A stretch of DNA of 64,000 nucleotides, taken from Macrothele yani (taxonomy: Eukaryota; Arthropoda; Arachnida; Araneae; Macrothelidae). The notes under the pieces were generated by a model. It had not been told where the DNA came from. It searched no databases and saw nothing but the letters and a program-made list of their open reading frames with translations. The translations under genes and the position numbers were made by a program. The stretch covers positions 195,243,232 to 195,307,231 of the forward strand of contig CM076990.1 of the NCBI GenBank assembly GCA_039090855.1, in the 5' to 3' direction. Shown here in pieces: positions 19,800 to 29,944 of the stretch; position 1 is the first letter of the stretch, and each line of letters begins with the position of its first letter.

Positions 19800-21088
19800 T
19801 TGGGCTGTCGGAAAAGTCATGATGTATTTTGGCACCTGATGGCGTTTGGGCGGTTTTAGAAGTACTAGAGGCATGCGCAGCTCTGTTATCACTATGGCAT
19901 TTGACAGGTGCCAGTTTTAGCTGCAGTCTAAAAGGAATAGTGAGCGATTTGGTTGATTTGCAGAGATTTGACATCAAGTTGAAGATGGAAGACCAAACTG
20001 TGCATTTTCGCCATGTTTTACTGTTTTACTTCCGTAAAGGGAAGAACACGTGCCAAGCTTGTGAAAAGTTGCGTAAAGTGTACGGTGATAATGCTCTACA
20101 AGAACGTCAGTGCCAGCGGTGCTTCGGAAAATTCCGTGCTGGTCATTTTGACCTCAACAATGCTCCTCGGTCCGGGAGGTCCACCGAGGTTGATGACGAC
20201 CAAATCAAGTCATTGATAGAGTCAAACCCACGTTACACGACACGAGAGATTGCAGACACATTGCACATCCATCATTCAAGCATTCACGACCATCTGAAGA
20301 AGCTGGGATACATAAGCAAGCTCGATGTGTGGGTTCCTCATGAACTCGAAGCTCAATTGATGGTGCTTATAAACATCTGCGATATGCTAATTAAACGTGA
20401 GGAAAACGATCCTTTTTTGAAGAGATTGATAACTGGTGACGAAAAGTGGATTGTGTACAACAATGTGCTGCGCAAACAGTCTTGGTCCTGAGGTGCTGCT
20501 TCGCCTCAAACGATATCCAAAGCAGACATTCATCAGCGGAAGGTTCTGGTCTCCGTGTGGTGGGATTTTAAAGGTGTCTTGTTTTCAGAGACCCTACCAT
20601 GGAACCAACCAAACAATCAATTCGAATGTGTACTGTCGGCAATCGGACAGTTTGAATGAATCCATCATCCAGAAACGTCCAGAGCTCGTTCATTGTAAAG
20701 GGTTGTGTTCCATCATGACAACGCAAGACCACACACAAGTTTGATCACCCGCCAAAAATTGTTAGAGCTTGGGTGGGATGTGTTGCCACACCCAGCATAC
20801 TCGCTTGACCTTGCGCCGTCAGACTTCCACTTGTCTCGCTCTCTTCAACAGTCCTTGCGTGGTATAACATTCAATTCAGATGAGGCTGTAAATCAGCACC
20901 TTGTGCAGTTTTTTGCCACAAAAGACAGGTCCTTCTATGAATGAAGCATTCTGCATCTCACTGACAGATGGCAAAAGGCCATCGAACAAAACAGGCATTA
21001 TATCATTGATTGATCTTTATTCTTTCTATCAATAAATGACCTTTGCAAAATATGGCTAAAATACGTCATGACTTTTCCGACAACCCAA
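19800..21088 (+). mobile_element. mariner C, complete-length (1289 bp), inserted in PLE2
   Basis: TA flanks lie at 19798-19799 and 21089-21090. The inverted ends TTGGGCTGTCGGAAAAGTCA and TTGGGTTGTCGGAAAAGTCA differ by one base over 20. The length is that of a whole mariner. It is the innermost and youngest layer of the nest at 17933-23007. Confidence 0.92.
19985..21013 (+). pseudogene. mariner C transposase, 342-codon length, lightly broken
   Basis: The start MEDQTVHFRHVLLFYFRKGK is followed by an HTH region (CQACEKLRKVYGDNALQERQ) and IADTLHIHHSSIHDHLKKLG. The first catalytic box is ITGDEKWIVYNN, the second [20 protein letters not shown], and the third Asp lies in [12 protein letters not shown], 34 residues after the second (DD34D). 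From ATG to final TGA is 1029 nt, exactly in frame. Breaks are a TGA at 20489-20491, a compensating frameshift pair at about 20600-20700 and a TGA at 20942-20944. All three catalytic Asp residues remain. Confidence 0.9.
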
Positions 21089-21795
21089 TAGTATAGTATC
21101 TGATTCTGGTTTTCTATATACTGAATGATTAATAGTTGATTTAGATGGGTTTCTAGTGAGCATGATAACTAGAAATGGTAAATTATAATTGCTTTCATAT
21201 TCTACAGTAAACTTTATAGTGTTAAATACATTTGATAACTCAGATACAAATGTTGATAGGTATTCCAAAGGATGGCTACAGAGTACCAAAATATCATCTA
21301 CATATCTGAGATATAATATAGGTCTGTAACTAGTTCATTGAAGAACTTTGTTTTTCAATTCTTGCAAGCAGATTTCTGCAATGGTTGGGGAAAGTGGAGA
21401 TCCCATTGGTGCCCGTTCACATTGCTGATATATTATCTCATCGTACTTAAAGTAAGATCTCTTGTAAACTAGAGATAATGCTTGTAATACAACTTCCACC
21501 TCAGGAGATGGGGTGCCCAATATCAAAAGAGAGAATTTTATGATGTCATGTATCTGTTGTACTGGAACACTCGGGAACAGAGATACAACATATAAGGAAA
21601 GCATGGTAAAGGGTTGTGTAATTGGAGAAATTGATTTAATTCGATCCAGTACTTGAGTGGAATTGGTAGCAGAAAAAGTTGAGTTATTAATGAGAGGTCG
21701 CAAATATTGAGCTAAGGCTTTTTCCAGTGGGCGGGTAGGGCTATGTTGAGCAGCAACTAATAATCTAAGGGGGTGTCCAGTCTAATGTAACTTTA

Positions 21796-22840
21796 GTTAC
21801 ATTGGGCATCGGCACACCCATGGAGCTACAAGGAATCACCAATATCTTTTCTTATAAGAAGAGCTTTCACTAATTCGTCCACCACAGCTCTTCGAAAGCA
21901 AGAAATGGATACCATTTATAATATCACCCGTAATCATGGATATCCAGATGAAACCATACATAGGATAGTAGCCAAGATTAAAAGGAAAAGGACTACAACA
22001 TTAACATCTGTATATGAACCAAAACAAAGAAAATACATTGGTTCTCTTCCTCTTGTACCAAAATTGTGCTATTCCATGAAAACGATATGTCATAATTATG
22101 ATTTTGATATTGGAATAAACACAAACAACATTAGGTCCTTACATTCTGAAAGACAGAGACTGTGCCTTTTGATATGAAGCATTGTGTATATATTATTTCT
22201 CTTAACAGCATAGAAGAAAATGAACAACAAAAAGTGTACAAAGGCTCCACTTTTCATTCAATTTCAGCTAGATTAAAAGAACATAAATATGATGTTAAAA
22301 ATAGAGATACAACCACAGCTTTAGCATGACTTTTAAACCAAGGTAATTAATTACCTTCCTGCCTGGGACGAGATTAAAATTCTCAATACACCCAAATCTA
22401 GATCAACTTTAAGATTTGTTGAGAGTTTGTATATTATGAAATATGGGAATACAGTGTGTAATGATAATTTACCAGAATTTATACCTATACCATGGAAAAC
22501 ATACTTGGGTTTGTCAGGTTAGGTATTAATAAATCAGTAGACTTAACCTATTACTGTTATGTTTGACCAGTAACAAATGTTGCTCCACACTTTCATTGGT
22601 TAAGCCCATTTCATACTAGTTATGTCATTATGACTGTGCATCTCATATAAATATCACAGTGCTTGTCACGTTCGTTTGGTGAATTTTAACAGCATCTGAA
22701 GATGGTATCCACTTTGGGTACCGAAAGATCTCATGTGTGTACATATTTTATTATATCATCTTTTTAAATGTATATATTAAATATTTTAACATTGGAGTTA
22801 AAATAGTTATGTCATTTCGGTAGTTTTTCATGTATGTACT
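21796..22840 (+). pseudogene. PLE2 inverted second copy
   Basis: Mirror image of the 18755-19799 arm. MDTIYNITRNHGYPDETIHR, then KIKRKRTTTLTSVYEPKQRK, CHNYDFDIGINTNNIRSLHS, CVYIISLNSIEENEQQKVYK and ISARLKEHKYDVKN, with a frame break near 22175. It contains only the C-terminal region. The outer ends of both arms share TACATACATGAAAAACTAC. The copies differ by scattered substitutions. Confidence 0.83.
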
Positions 22841-23009
22841 TGTGAAATCGTTCATGAAATTCACATACCTTTGAATTTCTCATTCAAATTTTGATGAATA
22901 AATCTTATTTTGCTCAATATCAAGCTTGTTTAGTTTTATTTGCATAGACTATTTAATTACTCAGATATTTACTTCTTAAATGATATCAAATTTTCTGAAA
23001 CACCCTGTA

Positions 23010-23290
23010 ATGTTTTTCAATGTTTAATTTTTGACGTACGTCACTTTTAAGCTCTTTGGGGCTTTGGGAAGAAGATGCTAATTTTTTGAACATGCAAAAT
23101 AATATTTTTGAATGTTTAATTTGTGACGTACGTTGCTCTTAATCTCTTTGGGGCTTTGGGAAGAAGCCACCATGTCGGACACTATGTAATTTTTTGAACA
23201 TGTAAAATAATACGTTTGAATGTTTTATTTGTGACATACATCATTCTTAATCTCCTTGGAGGGGGCTTAAGCCCCCAAAGCCTCCTCTGT
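23010..23290 (+). repeat. ~100-bp tandem repeat array, right part
   Basis: Continues the array interrupted by element D. GACGTACG-type unit starts lie at about 23033, 23125 and 23233, giving unit lengths of 92 and 108. The longer unit has an extra CACCATGTCGGACA-type segment. Confidence 0.78.
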
Positions 23291-24181
23291 GGTTGTGTCA
23301 AAGAAGAAACCCCAAATGCTGGATCATTAAGTCAAAGCAGCTTTCCAGCTGATTTCCCATAATTATCGTGAAAAAGCAGTAGATAATGTTGTTGTCTGAT
23401 TAAATAAATGTGTTGTAAATTCATGTAGACAAATAGTGTGTACATATAATGGTACAAACTATAGTATGATGTTCTGAGAACCATTCTTAATTTACTTATT
23501 TTCTTTTCATTTTTTTCTTCCTTTTTTACTTATTTATTTTGGTTCTAATATAACAAATGAGTTAGGGAGTTACCTTTTTCAAGCATCACTCTCACACATA
23601 CATATATTCACCTTATATCCTTATATTCATATTGCAGAATTTAATATGATTTTTACGAAGTCATATGTTGCTTGTAGATACTTTTTTTTAACAGTTTCAT
23701 GAGAATAAGGTCTCTCAAACAACTTAATTAATAAATTATATAAATTTGTTTTTGTGAAAACCTGGAAACATCGTTGCCCACATGGACTGTGCTGAGAAAT
23801 AACACTTTAGATAATGTCATGATAGAGCTGCTTCTGTTTTCTCGTAGGGCTTTTAATAAAGTTAAGTCAGCACAGTTGGCTATGTCATGGTTCATCATAT
23901 AAAGCAGTCAGACAATATCTGTAGTTATATTTGTACCATATACATGATATGCATAAAATTCAGAGATGATATCATTAAGATATTACAATACTGCTAATGG
24001 TTTAATGCTCAACTGACACTTTGAATATACAGTCTTTGTAGAGTGATCTGTTTCTGGCTTTATTTGTTTCATCTGCTTGTAGCTAAGTATACAAAAAATA
24101 AGCTTAACAGTGATTTTTATTCCTTTTTCTTGTCATTGCTCTTTTTAAAAATCAATAATCTTTGTTTTCTTTTCATTTCAG
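23291..24181 (+). other. Presumed intron of gene 1; no gene seen
   Basis: AT-rich and without recognised repeats. It ends in a pyrimidine-rich tract (TTTGTTTTCTTTTCATTTCAG, ending 24181) that makes a strong splice acceptor for the exon at 24182. Confidence 0.5.
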
Positions 24182-24237
24182 GAACTCACTGAACAAAAGC
24201 TTTTCACTTATCAAGATCTGAAAATTAAACATAGGAG
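24182..24237 (+). CDS. Host gene 1: internal coding exon (56 nt), product unknown
   Basis: A candidate exon between a pyrimidine tract plus CAG acceptor and an AG|GTATGT donor. It reads in phase 0 as ELTEQKLFTYQDLKIKHR plus two bases (AG). The next candidate exon starts with A, completing an AGA codon, and continues in an open frame to a stop. The amino-acid composition is that of an ordinary soluble protein and is unlike the transposon frames in this window. I do not recognise the family. The exon was found by splice-signal and phase reasoning only; transcript data would be needed to settle it. Upstream exons are not identified. Confidence 0.55.
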
Positions 24238-26710
24238 GTATGTTTTGTGCGCAGTTGCATTTCTGATTATTGGCTTTTATTTAAAAAAATGCTAATTTTG
24301 TGTGATTTATACAAATATATAAGAAAAATGTATGTGGCAATAGGGAGACTTAACAGGACCTGTGGTTTTTATATGGTTTCAAATGAATGAAGTGATGTGT
24401 GCTAGCTTGCTGTTTAATTTAATTATAATGCTCTACTGGAAATACCCCTTAATGTTACAGTGTTAATTTACTGTGTTTTGAGCCATTATATATGGTTAAT
24501 GTTTTCAAAACATCTCAGGTACTGTGTATTTATTGGTACTTTTCTCTTTTTCCAAGGCTGTTGCATTTTAAATTCCAGTAAGTCTTCATATTTATGATCC
24601 ATTACCTAGACTGCATTTTTGTTGATATAATACCAGAAACAGTTTTGTTGAGCAATAATTATGGGCCATTTGGAGTGTAAATAGTCACAAAATAGTGCTT
24701 TTTTCAGGTGATTAACTAGCTAGACTTGATCAGATTTGGTGACAACCAACTTTGATTTCATTATGATTTTGATATCTGTGAAATACCTCTGTGTTGCAGT
24801 GAATTTTAGCTTGAATAAAGAGTGCAGGAAAAGATATAAATTCCATTAGATGAGAAAAAGATATCTAATAAAAATATGAAAAAGATATAAGTAACTGAAA
24901 AATGAAAAAAATATTTTTAATAAATAAGTGAATTGTTCAAGCATAACTCATGCACAGTCTACAAAAAACACAATGAAAACAAGGAGGAAAAAAATCAGTG
25001 CAAAATCAAGGAAAATGCAGATCAAGTAACAGAGAAAAAGAGAATAACTGGTAGAAATAAGACAAAAGATAATAAAACGGAATGAATTTACAGATTCCAA
25101 AAAAAAAAAAAAAAAAAAAAGGGATCTTTTTACTGGAAACCAAACTTCATTAAGACTGATTTCAGAAACAGTGTTAATGCACAATTTTATTGATCAAAGT
25201 AAATCAATATTAAACTGGGTCATTCATTCCATGTCAAATCTTCCAGTATTTTACACGATGACATGTGTCCATCTCAGATTTTGATGAAATTGGTATATGG
25301 TATTACATATACAAGTTATACATTCTAAGAAAGTTTCAAGTTCATTGCTCTAGCAGATCCAGAGTAAGGCCCAACTAAAAATTGGAGAACCTGGCATTAC
25401 TCGAACTGAAAATGCTCAATTTCAGAACTGTGCCAAGCAAAAAGAAGAGAAAGTTATAACTCAGCACCTAAGTTGTATAGCTATTTAATTTTTTTTATTT
25501 GAAAAGATCTGCTTGATCTGTACATTTAGCAAGAAAAAAATTCTACAAGGCTTTTGCAGTCTGAATATTACACACAGTATTTTGAAGCAGAGGGCCATAT
25601 ATGTGCCACATGAATTATGATTTTTTTTTCCAAAAAAGAGCTCCCTCTGTAAATTAACTGAATTTTTTTTTACGCAAATGCAATGAATCCTTTATCTACA
25701 ATAAAAAATATAAAGTATTTGAATTTCTTGAATTTTTGGAGAAAAAAATGTTTTCTATATATCTCTACATTTGTATATTTTTTGCTGCACAATAATTAAT
25801 AATTTTTTTTAAAAGGCACCCCCTTCTTAAATATGTTGAAAATATTTTTGTACATGTATCATTCATTGTAAAGCCTGAGTTTTGAAGACAGAAATTTATT
25901 CAGTCCAAATGGCAGGAAAGAAATTTAGAGAAAGGCCGAGGAAATCATAGAAGTCCCAGATTCTGGAATGCCTTCAAGAGAAAAAGATAATAAGTATGAA
26001 GTATAGAAGCTCTTATGTGTGATGGATGGCAGTGAAGCCCAATTTGTGTGTCAAGATTACTGTAAATGGGGACGTATGATACATCATCAGTAAGTAAAAC
26101 ACAAACAAGTAAATAAATAAGGTTTGAAACTACATCCAAATATGTAAATAAGGATTTCCAGCATATCAAAAAACAAAATAAATAAATGAATTAATGAAAC
26201 TACATTCAGATATGCAATCAATAATTTCTAATATAAGTGCCATTCTTTTTACTATATATCTGCCTGTAGTGTACTTGAAAATCAGAGTGGTCTTCCTTCC
26301 TCAGATTGTTGTAAAACAAAAAATTTTAGAGGAGAGGGCAGTTGCCACACATGCACCACCCCTAGAAATAGAAATTTCTTCCATTTAAAGAAATAGTTTA
26401 TTATTGTTGTAAAAGAGAAAGAAAGAAATGGTTTTCAACAAATGATGTGCATTTTTTGTTTTGCTTGGCCACTTTTGTGTGTTATTGGTTTGAGCAAATG
26501 AGAGAGAGAGACACAGAGAGAGGAGGGAATACAATGTGTTTGTATTTCAGTAAGAGTGCCATTATAGAAAAGTCCAGGCAAAAGAATCTCAATTAATTCA
26601 TATGGTAAATGTAATGGAAATATTTTATTCTTTTTGGTGTTACAGAGATATAAAGCTACTGAAATAGTTATTGATTTGTAATTTATTTTTTGTTTTGTTG
26701 CTGAAAACAG
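24238..26710 (+). other. Presumed intron between gene 1 exons, with an RTE-B fragment
   Basis: Begins GTATGT and ends with a T-rich tract and AACAG. It contains a 22-nt A run (25099-25120), unassigned AT-rich sequence, and the short RTE-B 3' end at 25880-26110. Confidence 0.5.
25880..26110 (+). pseudogene. RTE-B LINE, short 3' fragment
   Basis: Parallels 1395-1605 and the complement of 37050-37260: TCCAAATGGCAGGAAAGAAA, then KDNKYEV, a VMDGSEAQFVCQDYCKWG region, and a tail with AGTAAGTAAA. Stops are frequent. It lies inside the presumed gene 1 intron in sense orientation. Confidence 0.75.
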
Positions 26711-26813
26711 ATCACACCTTTATTGGGATAATGGAAATCAACAGAAAGGTCTCAAGATACCATTATGTGACTTGTTGAGACAATTTACTTTCTTCATGAA
26801 GGAACGTTTCTGA
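26711..26813 (+). CDS. Host gene 1: terminal coding exon, product unknown
   Basis: Follows TTGTTTTGTTGCTGAAAACAG. With one base completing the AGA codon from the previous exon, it reads SHLYWDNGNQQKGLKIPLCD, LLRQFTFFMKERF and then TGA (26811-26813). The aromatic and charged composition and the exact phase match with 24182-24237 support a real C-terminus of about 50 residues over the two exons. No family is recognised. The alternative, a chance open segment of 34 codons, is possible but less likely given the paired splice signals. Confidence 0.55.
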
Positions 26814-27439
26814 AGGGAATTGTTTTGCACTGGTAAAAAAAAAATATGTGTGACCTATTAAAATTTCAGAAGGTGAAAAGTGTGAAATTGGGCCAGTGGG
26901 TTTTGCTTGATAGGATGGACTGTCTTAGAAAGATGGGAAAATCATCAGAATTTACTGATGCATAAAGTTGAGAACCTCATGCTTTCATTGCTGAGTATTA
27001 CAGTCTTAATATTTGAGTGAGAAAAGGAAATGAAGATCAATAATTTTGATGAATTTCAGTGAACACCATGTTTTATGATAGATGAAGAGGCATAAAGCAA
27101 AAAAAGCCTTGATGATTTATGCCACTTAATGAAAATGTTGAAAATAGTGACACATAAGAAATGCTGGAAAGAGTGTGGTTCAAATTTGATTTTCATTTAA
27201 CATTTTAAATATATTTAACATAATCAACAGAAAGAGATCAATAATAAATGTTCTGTGTTCTAAGATATCATTTCATGATCATCATTCTTGTCTCTTGAAA
27301 TCAGAGGACAAATTTATGAGGTGTTTTCATGACAGAAAGCTTGACTGCCATTTGAGAACAAATAATATGTGCTATTTTGCTGAACATTTCAAAACAGCAG
27401 GCACATTAGCTCCAGACTTTGAACAATACCAAAAATAAA
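26814..27439 (+). terminator. Presumed 3' UTR and polyadenylation signal of gene 1
   Basis: No transposon is seen between the stop at 26813 and AATAAA at 27434-27439. A T-rich stretch follows the hexamer. The Tc1 element begins only at 27565. This is inference from position and motif. Confidence 0.4.
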
Positions 27440-27564
27440 GCAATTGTACTATTTTTATTTTTCATGAGATATTAAAACTCAGTTTCATTTTTATTAGCAC
27501 TTTCTTTTTTATTGTCCTTTAAGAATGTAAAGTATCTTCCAGATAACAAAAAGATTTGGACATA

Positions 27565-28951
27565 CACTGCTGGTCACCCAAAATGCTACACCAAGAAGGA
27601 AGCATCCGATTGGCCTGAAATTTGCAGCATGCGTCGCCTGCAAGAGGACATGCAAACGATTAGCATTGCAGAGCATATGCAAATCATGTGCGCCTGGCAT
27701 GCCACCAAAAAGCACTATAAGAAGGGTGCGCAGAAGGCGGGGTGTAAGTAGTGGAAGTGTGTTGTGCTGCGGGACCTGTGCGTGGGAAGCTTCCTGATGC
27801 CTCGTCACAGAATACGGCAGTCATTCCAGCATGTTTCGTAGTTCGACAGAGGACGAATAGTGGTTTATAGTACTGAGACATCGGCGCCCATGTGGGATGA
27901 CATCCAGCCGCAAATGGGCGAGTATGGATTCGGTGCATGCAGGAGGGACGGACAGACCAACGTGAGTGATTGCCGCGGCACACCACCGAACGAGAGGACC
28001 GGCATGTTGTGCGGTGGGCATTGACGGTTCGCACCGCCACATCATGAACGTTGGCGCAGGAATTAGGGTGTGTTGCACAACAACCTGTGTCAGCACGTAC
28101 CGTTCGATGTCGTTTGCAGGAGTGTGAACTTGTTGCACGGCGGCCATTGCTCCGATTACCATTCACGTTACACCACCGGCGAGTGCGGCGACAGTGGGCC
28201 GTTGAACGCCGCACCTGGACTACGGAATGGCACGACATTGTCTTCTCCGACGAATCCCGCTTCTGCCTGCAACACCACGATGGTCGGATCCACGTGTGGC
28301 GGCACCGGGGCGAGAGACTGTATGACGCCTGCATTATGCATCGCCATACCGGTCCGTCACATGACGCTATGGTTTGGAGCGCAATTGGATATGACACCAG
28401 CACCCCTCTGGTACGCATCACTGGTACACTCAACAGCCACCGCTACATCTCCGGCGTTTTGGAGCCTGTTGTCCTCCCTTACCTGCAGGATCTGCCAGCG
28501 GCCATGTTTCAACAGGACAATGCGCGCCCGCACGTGGCACTCATCATGCAACAATTCTTCATGGCCCGCCAAGTGTCACTGTTGCCGTGGCCCACCTGTT
28601 CTCCCGATATGTCGCCCATTGAACACGTCTGTTCGCTGATCAGCAACTGAGTGGCCCGGCAAGCACCACCCGCGGCTGCGCCTGATGAACTGTGGCAACG
28701 TGTGGAAGCAGCCTGGACCGACATACCCCAAGCCGACATCCAAAGCCTCTTTCGTTCGATGCAGCGGCGTATAGCGGCCGTTATTGCCATCCATGGGGGC
28801 CACATGAACTATTGATGTCTGCGTGTTCCGCAAGTTGCACAGGCCTGTAAGCTCAATTGTTTCATCTTTGTATCTGTTGTTATGTGTCCAGTAAATCTAG
28901 CTTTGCTATCTCGTGTCCTTCTTGGTGTTGCATTTTGGGTGGCCAGCAGTG
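27565..28951 (+). mobile_element. Tc1-like element family a, complete-length (1387 bp)
   Basis: TA flanks lie at 27563-27564 and 28952-28953. The inverted ends are CACTGCTGGTCACCCAAAAT and CACTGCTGGCCACCCAAAAT. A 644-bp deletion derivative of the same family is at 37954-38597. Confidence 0.92.
27797..28815 (+). pseudogene. Tc1-like transposase (family a), DD34E
   Basis: The start MPRHRIRQSFQHVS is followed by a TAG, and a frameshift falls within the first 250 nt. From 28051 the frame reads VSARTVRCRL (HTH) and then WHDIVFSDESRFCLQHHDGR (first catalytic Asp), GTLNSHRYISGVLEPVVLPY, QQDNARPHV (second Asp) and SPDMSPIEHV (Glu). I count 34 residues between the last two, as in Tc1. A TGA at 28648-28650 precedes an in-frame end (DELWQRVEAAWTDIPQADIQ ... 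HGGHMNY). The catalytic triad is intact, the N-terminal DNA-binding region is broken. Strong antisense frames here are shadows. Confidence 0.88.
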
Positions 28952-28953
28952 TA

Positions 28954-29307
28954 TATTGCCTTTTTTAAACTTAATATTCTGTACTCATATCATGAGTTTT
29001 TATGTATATGAAAATATAGTTTTGAGGTAGATAACATGTTTTGATTAGATCAATAAGTATTCTGAATTCTTTTCCTTCTGTAATTTTCAGTTTATTTGCT
29101 GATGGCTTTTGAAAATGAAATAAAAAAAAATGGAATATGTTTATTTCATAGATAAACTAAAGTGAGCCCTGTTTTATGCAGTTTTTTTAATTCAAAATTT
29201 GCAAGAAGTACACATCAAAGGGCCCAACCATTACACATGGGCATCCTTTCTCTTTGGTTTGACATGTGCATAATTTTTTAATGAGACAGTGAAATACTTA
29301 CTACCCT
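28954..29307. other. No supported gene
   Basis: Short AT-rich interval between the Tc1 element and the palindromic MITE. Nothing recognised. Confidence 0.4.
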
Positions 29308-29575
29308 CATGATTTTAGCAATGAGATATGCCTGAATTGCCAGTTTAATACATACCATCATCACACTAGAAAAGTTGAAAATTACATTGCCCTGGAGCTA
29401 GAAGATTTCAAGTTTTCTGGTGTGATTTTTGAACAGTAAAACTGCAAAAATACTTAGCAAACATTGAAAATTACATCACCCTGGGTGATGCAATTTTCGA
29501 GTTTTTTAGTGTGATCATGGTACATATTGAGCAGTAAGACAGGTGATTTAATCATATCTGATTGCTAAAATCATG
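29308..29575. mobile_element. Palindromic MITE-like element (268 bp)
   Basis: The outer ends pair: CATGATTTTAGCAATGAGAT against its near-exact complement ending 29575. So do inner segments (ACCATCATCACACTAGAAAA against TTTTTTAGTGTGATCATGGT; GAAAATTACATTGCCCTGG against CACCCTGGGTGATGCAATTT). The whole length folds back on itself with mismatches. No clear target duplication is seen, so superfamily is undetermined. Confidence 0.65.
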
Positions 29576-29944
29576 ATTTTGTTCTACATAATTAGTGAAG
29601 AATTTTTCTTCCAAGGTACGCTATTTTACAACTTAGTAAAAGGGAATTTTCTGCAGTTGTTGCATTACAAAGAGATTATCAAGGTAGACTTGACTGAGAA
29701 ATCAGATAAAGTGTTATAACTAAATCTTTTAATCTCTTATTACTTATGCCTGATGTTCTTAACATTACCAGAATAGTATCAGTATCTTATTAAAGTTACT
29801 TATCCATTATAATAATAAAAAAAGAAAGGTGCATCAGCATCTGCTTTAATGAGGTGTGAGGTGCTGCTGCAACAGGCAAAAATTTCAGGGGAATGCTGAG
29901 CTGAACTTTCACGCGTGCATGCATGTGTGAAATGGTGAGTATAT

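Larger units (their letters stand above)
18755..21795 (-). pseudogene. Penelope-like element PLE2, minus copy, split by mariner C
   Basis: RT domain on the minus strand at 21703-21089: FTMLSLYVVSLFPSVPVQQI, then ERAPMGSPLSPTIAEICLQE (RT motif), SNYNLPFLVIMLTRNP and HSVYRKP. The mariner at 19800-21088 interrupts it. The element continues at 19799-18755 with MDTIYNIARNHG, CVYIISLNSIEENEQQKVYK, ISARLKEHKYDV (GIY-YIG-like part with YKG instead of YIG) and STLRSVESLYIMKYGN. About 1 kb at this end is repeated inverted at 21796-22840. Frame breaks make it non-functional. Confidence 0.85.
17933..23007. mobile_element. Fold-back Tc1/mariner-superfamily element D, carrying a PLE and a mariner
   Basis: TA flanks lie at 17931-17932 and 23008-23009. 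The ends are inverted copies of CAGGGTGTTTCAGAAAATTT and match for roughly 170 bp. The left arm carries the transposase C-terminus on the minus strand (about 18205-18090). The interior and right arm carry the N-terminus and C-terminus on the plus strand. The right arm is interrupted by PLE2 (about 18755-22840). Without inserts the element is about 1 kb. The family resembles element E at 51786-53012. Confidence 0.82.

Noticed and set aside
27684..28433. 249-codon minus-strand open frame
   Set aside because: Antisense shadow of the CpG-rich Tc1 transposase on the plus strand; composition (His/Arg/Ser/Thr-rich) is typical of such shadows.
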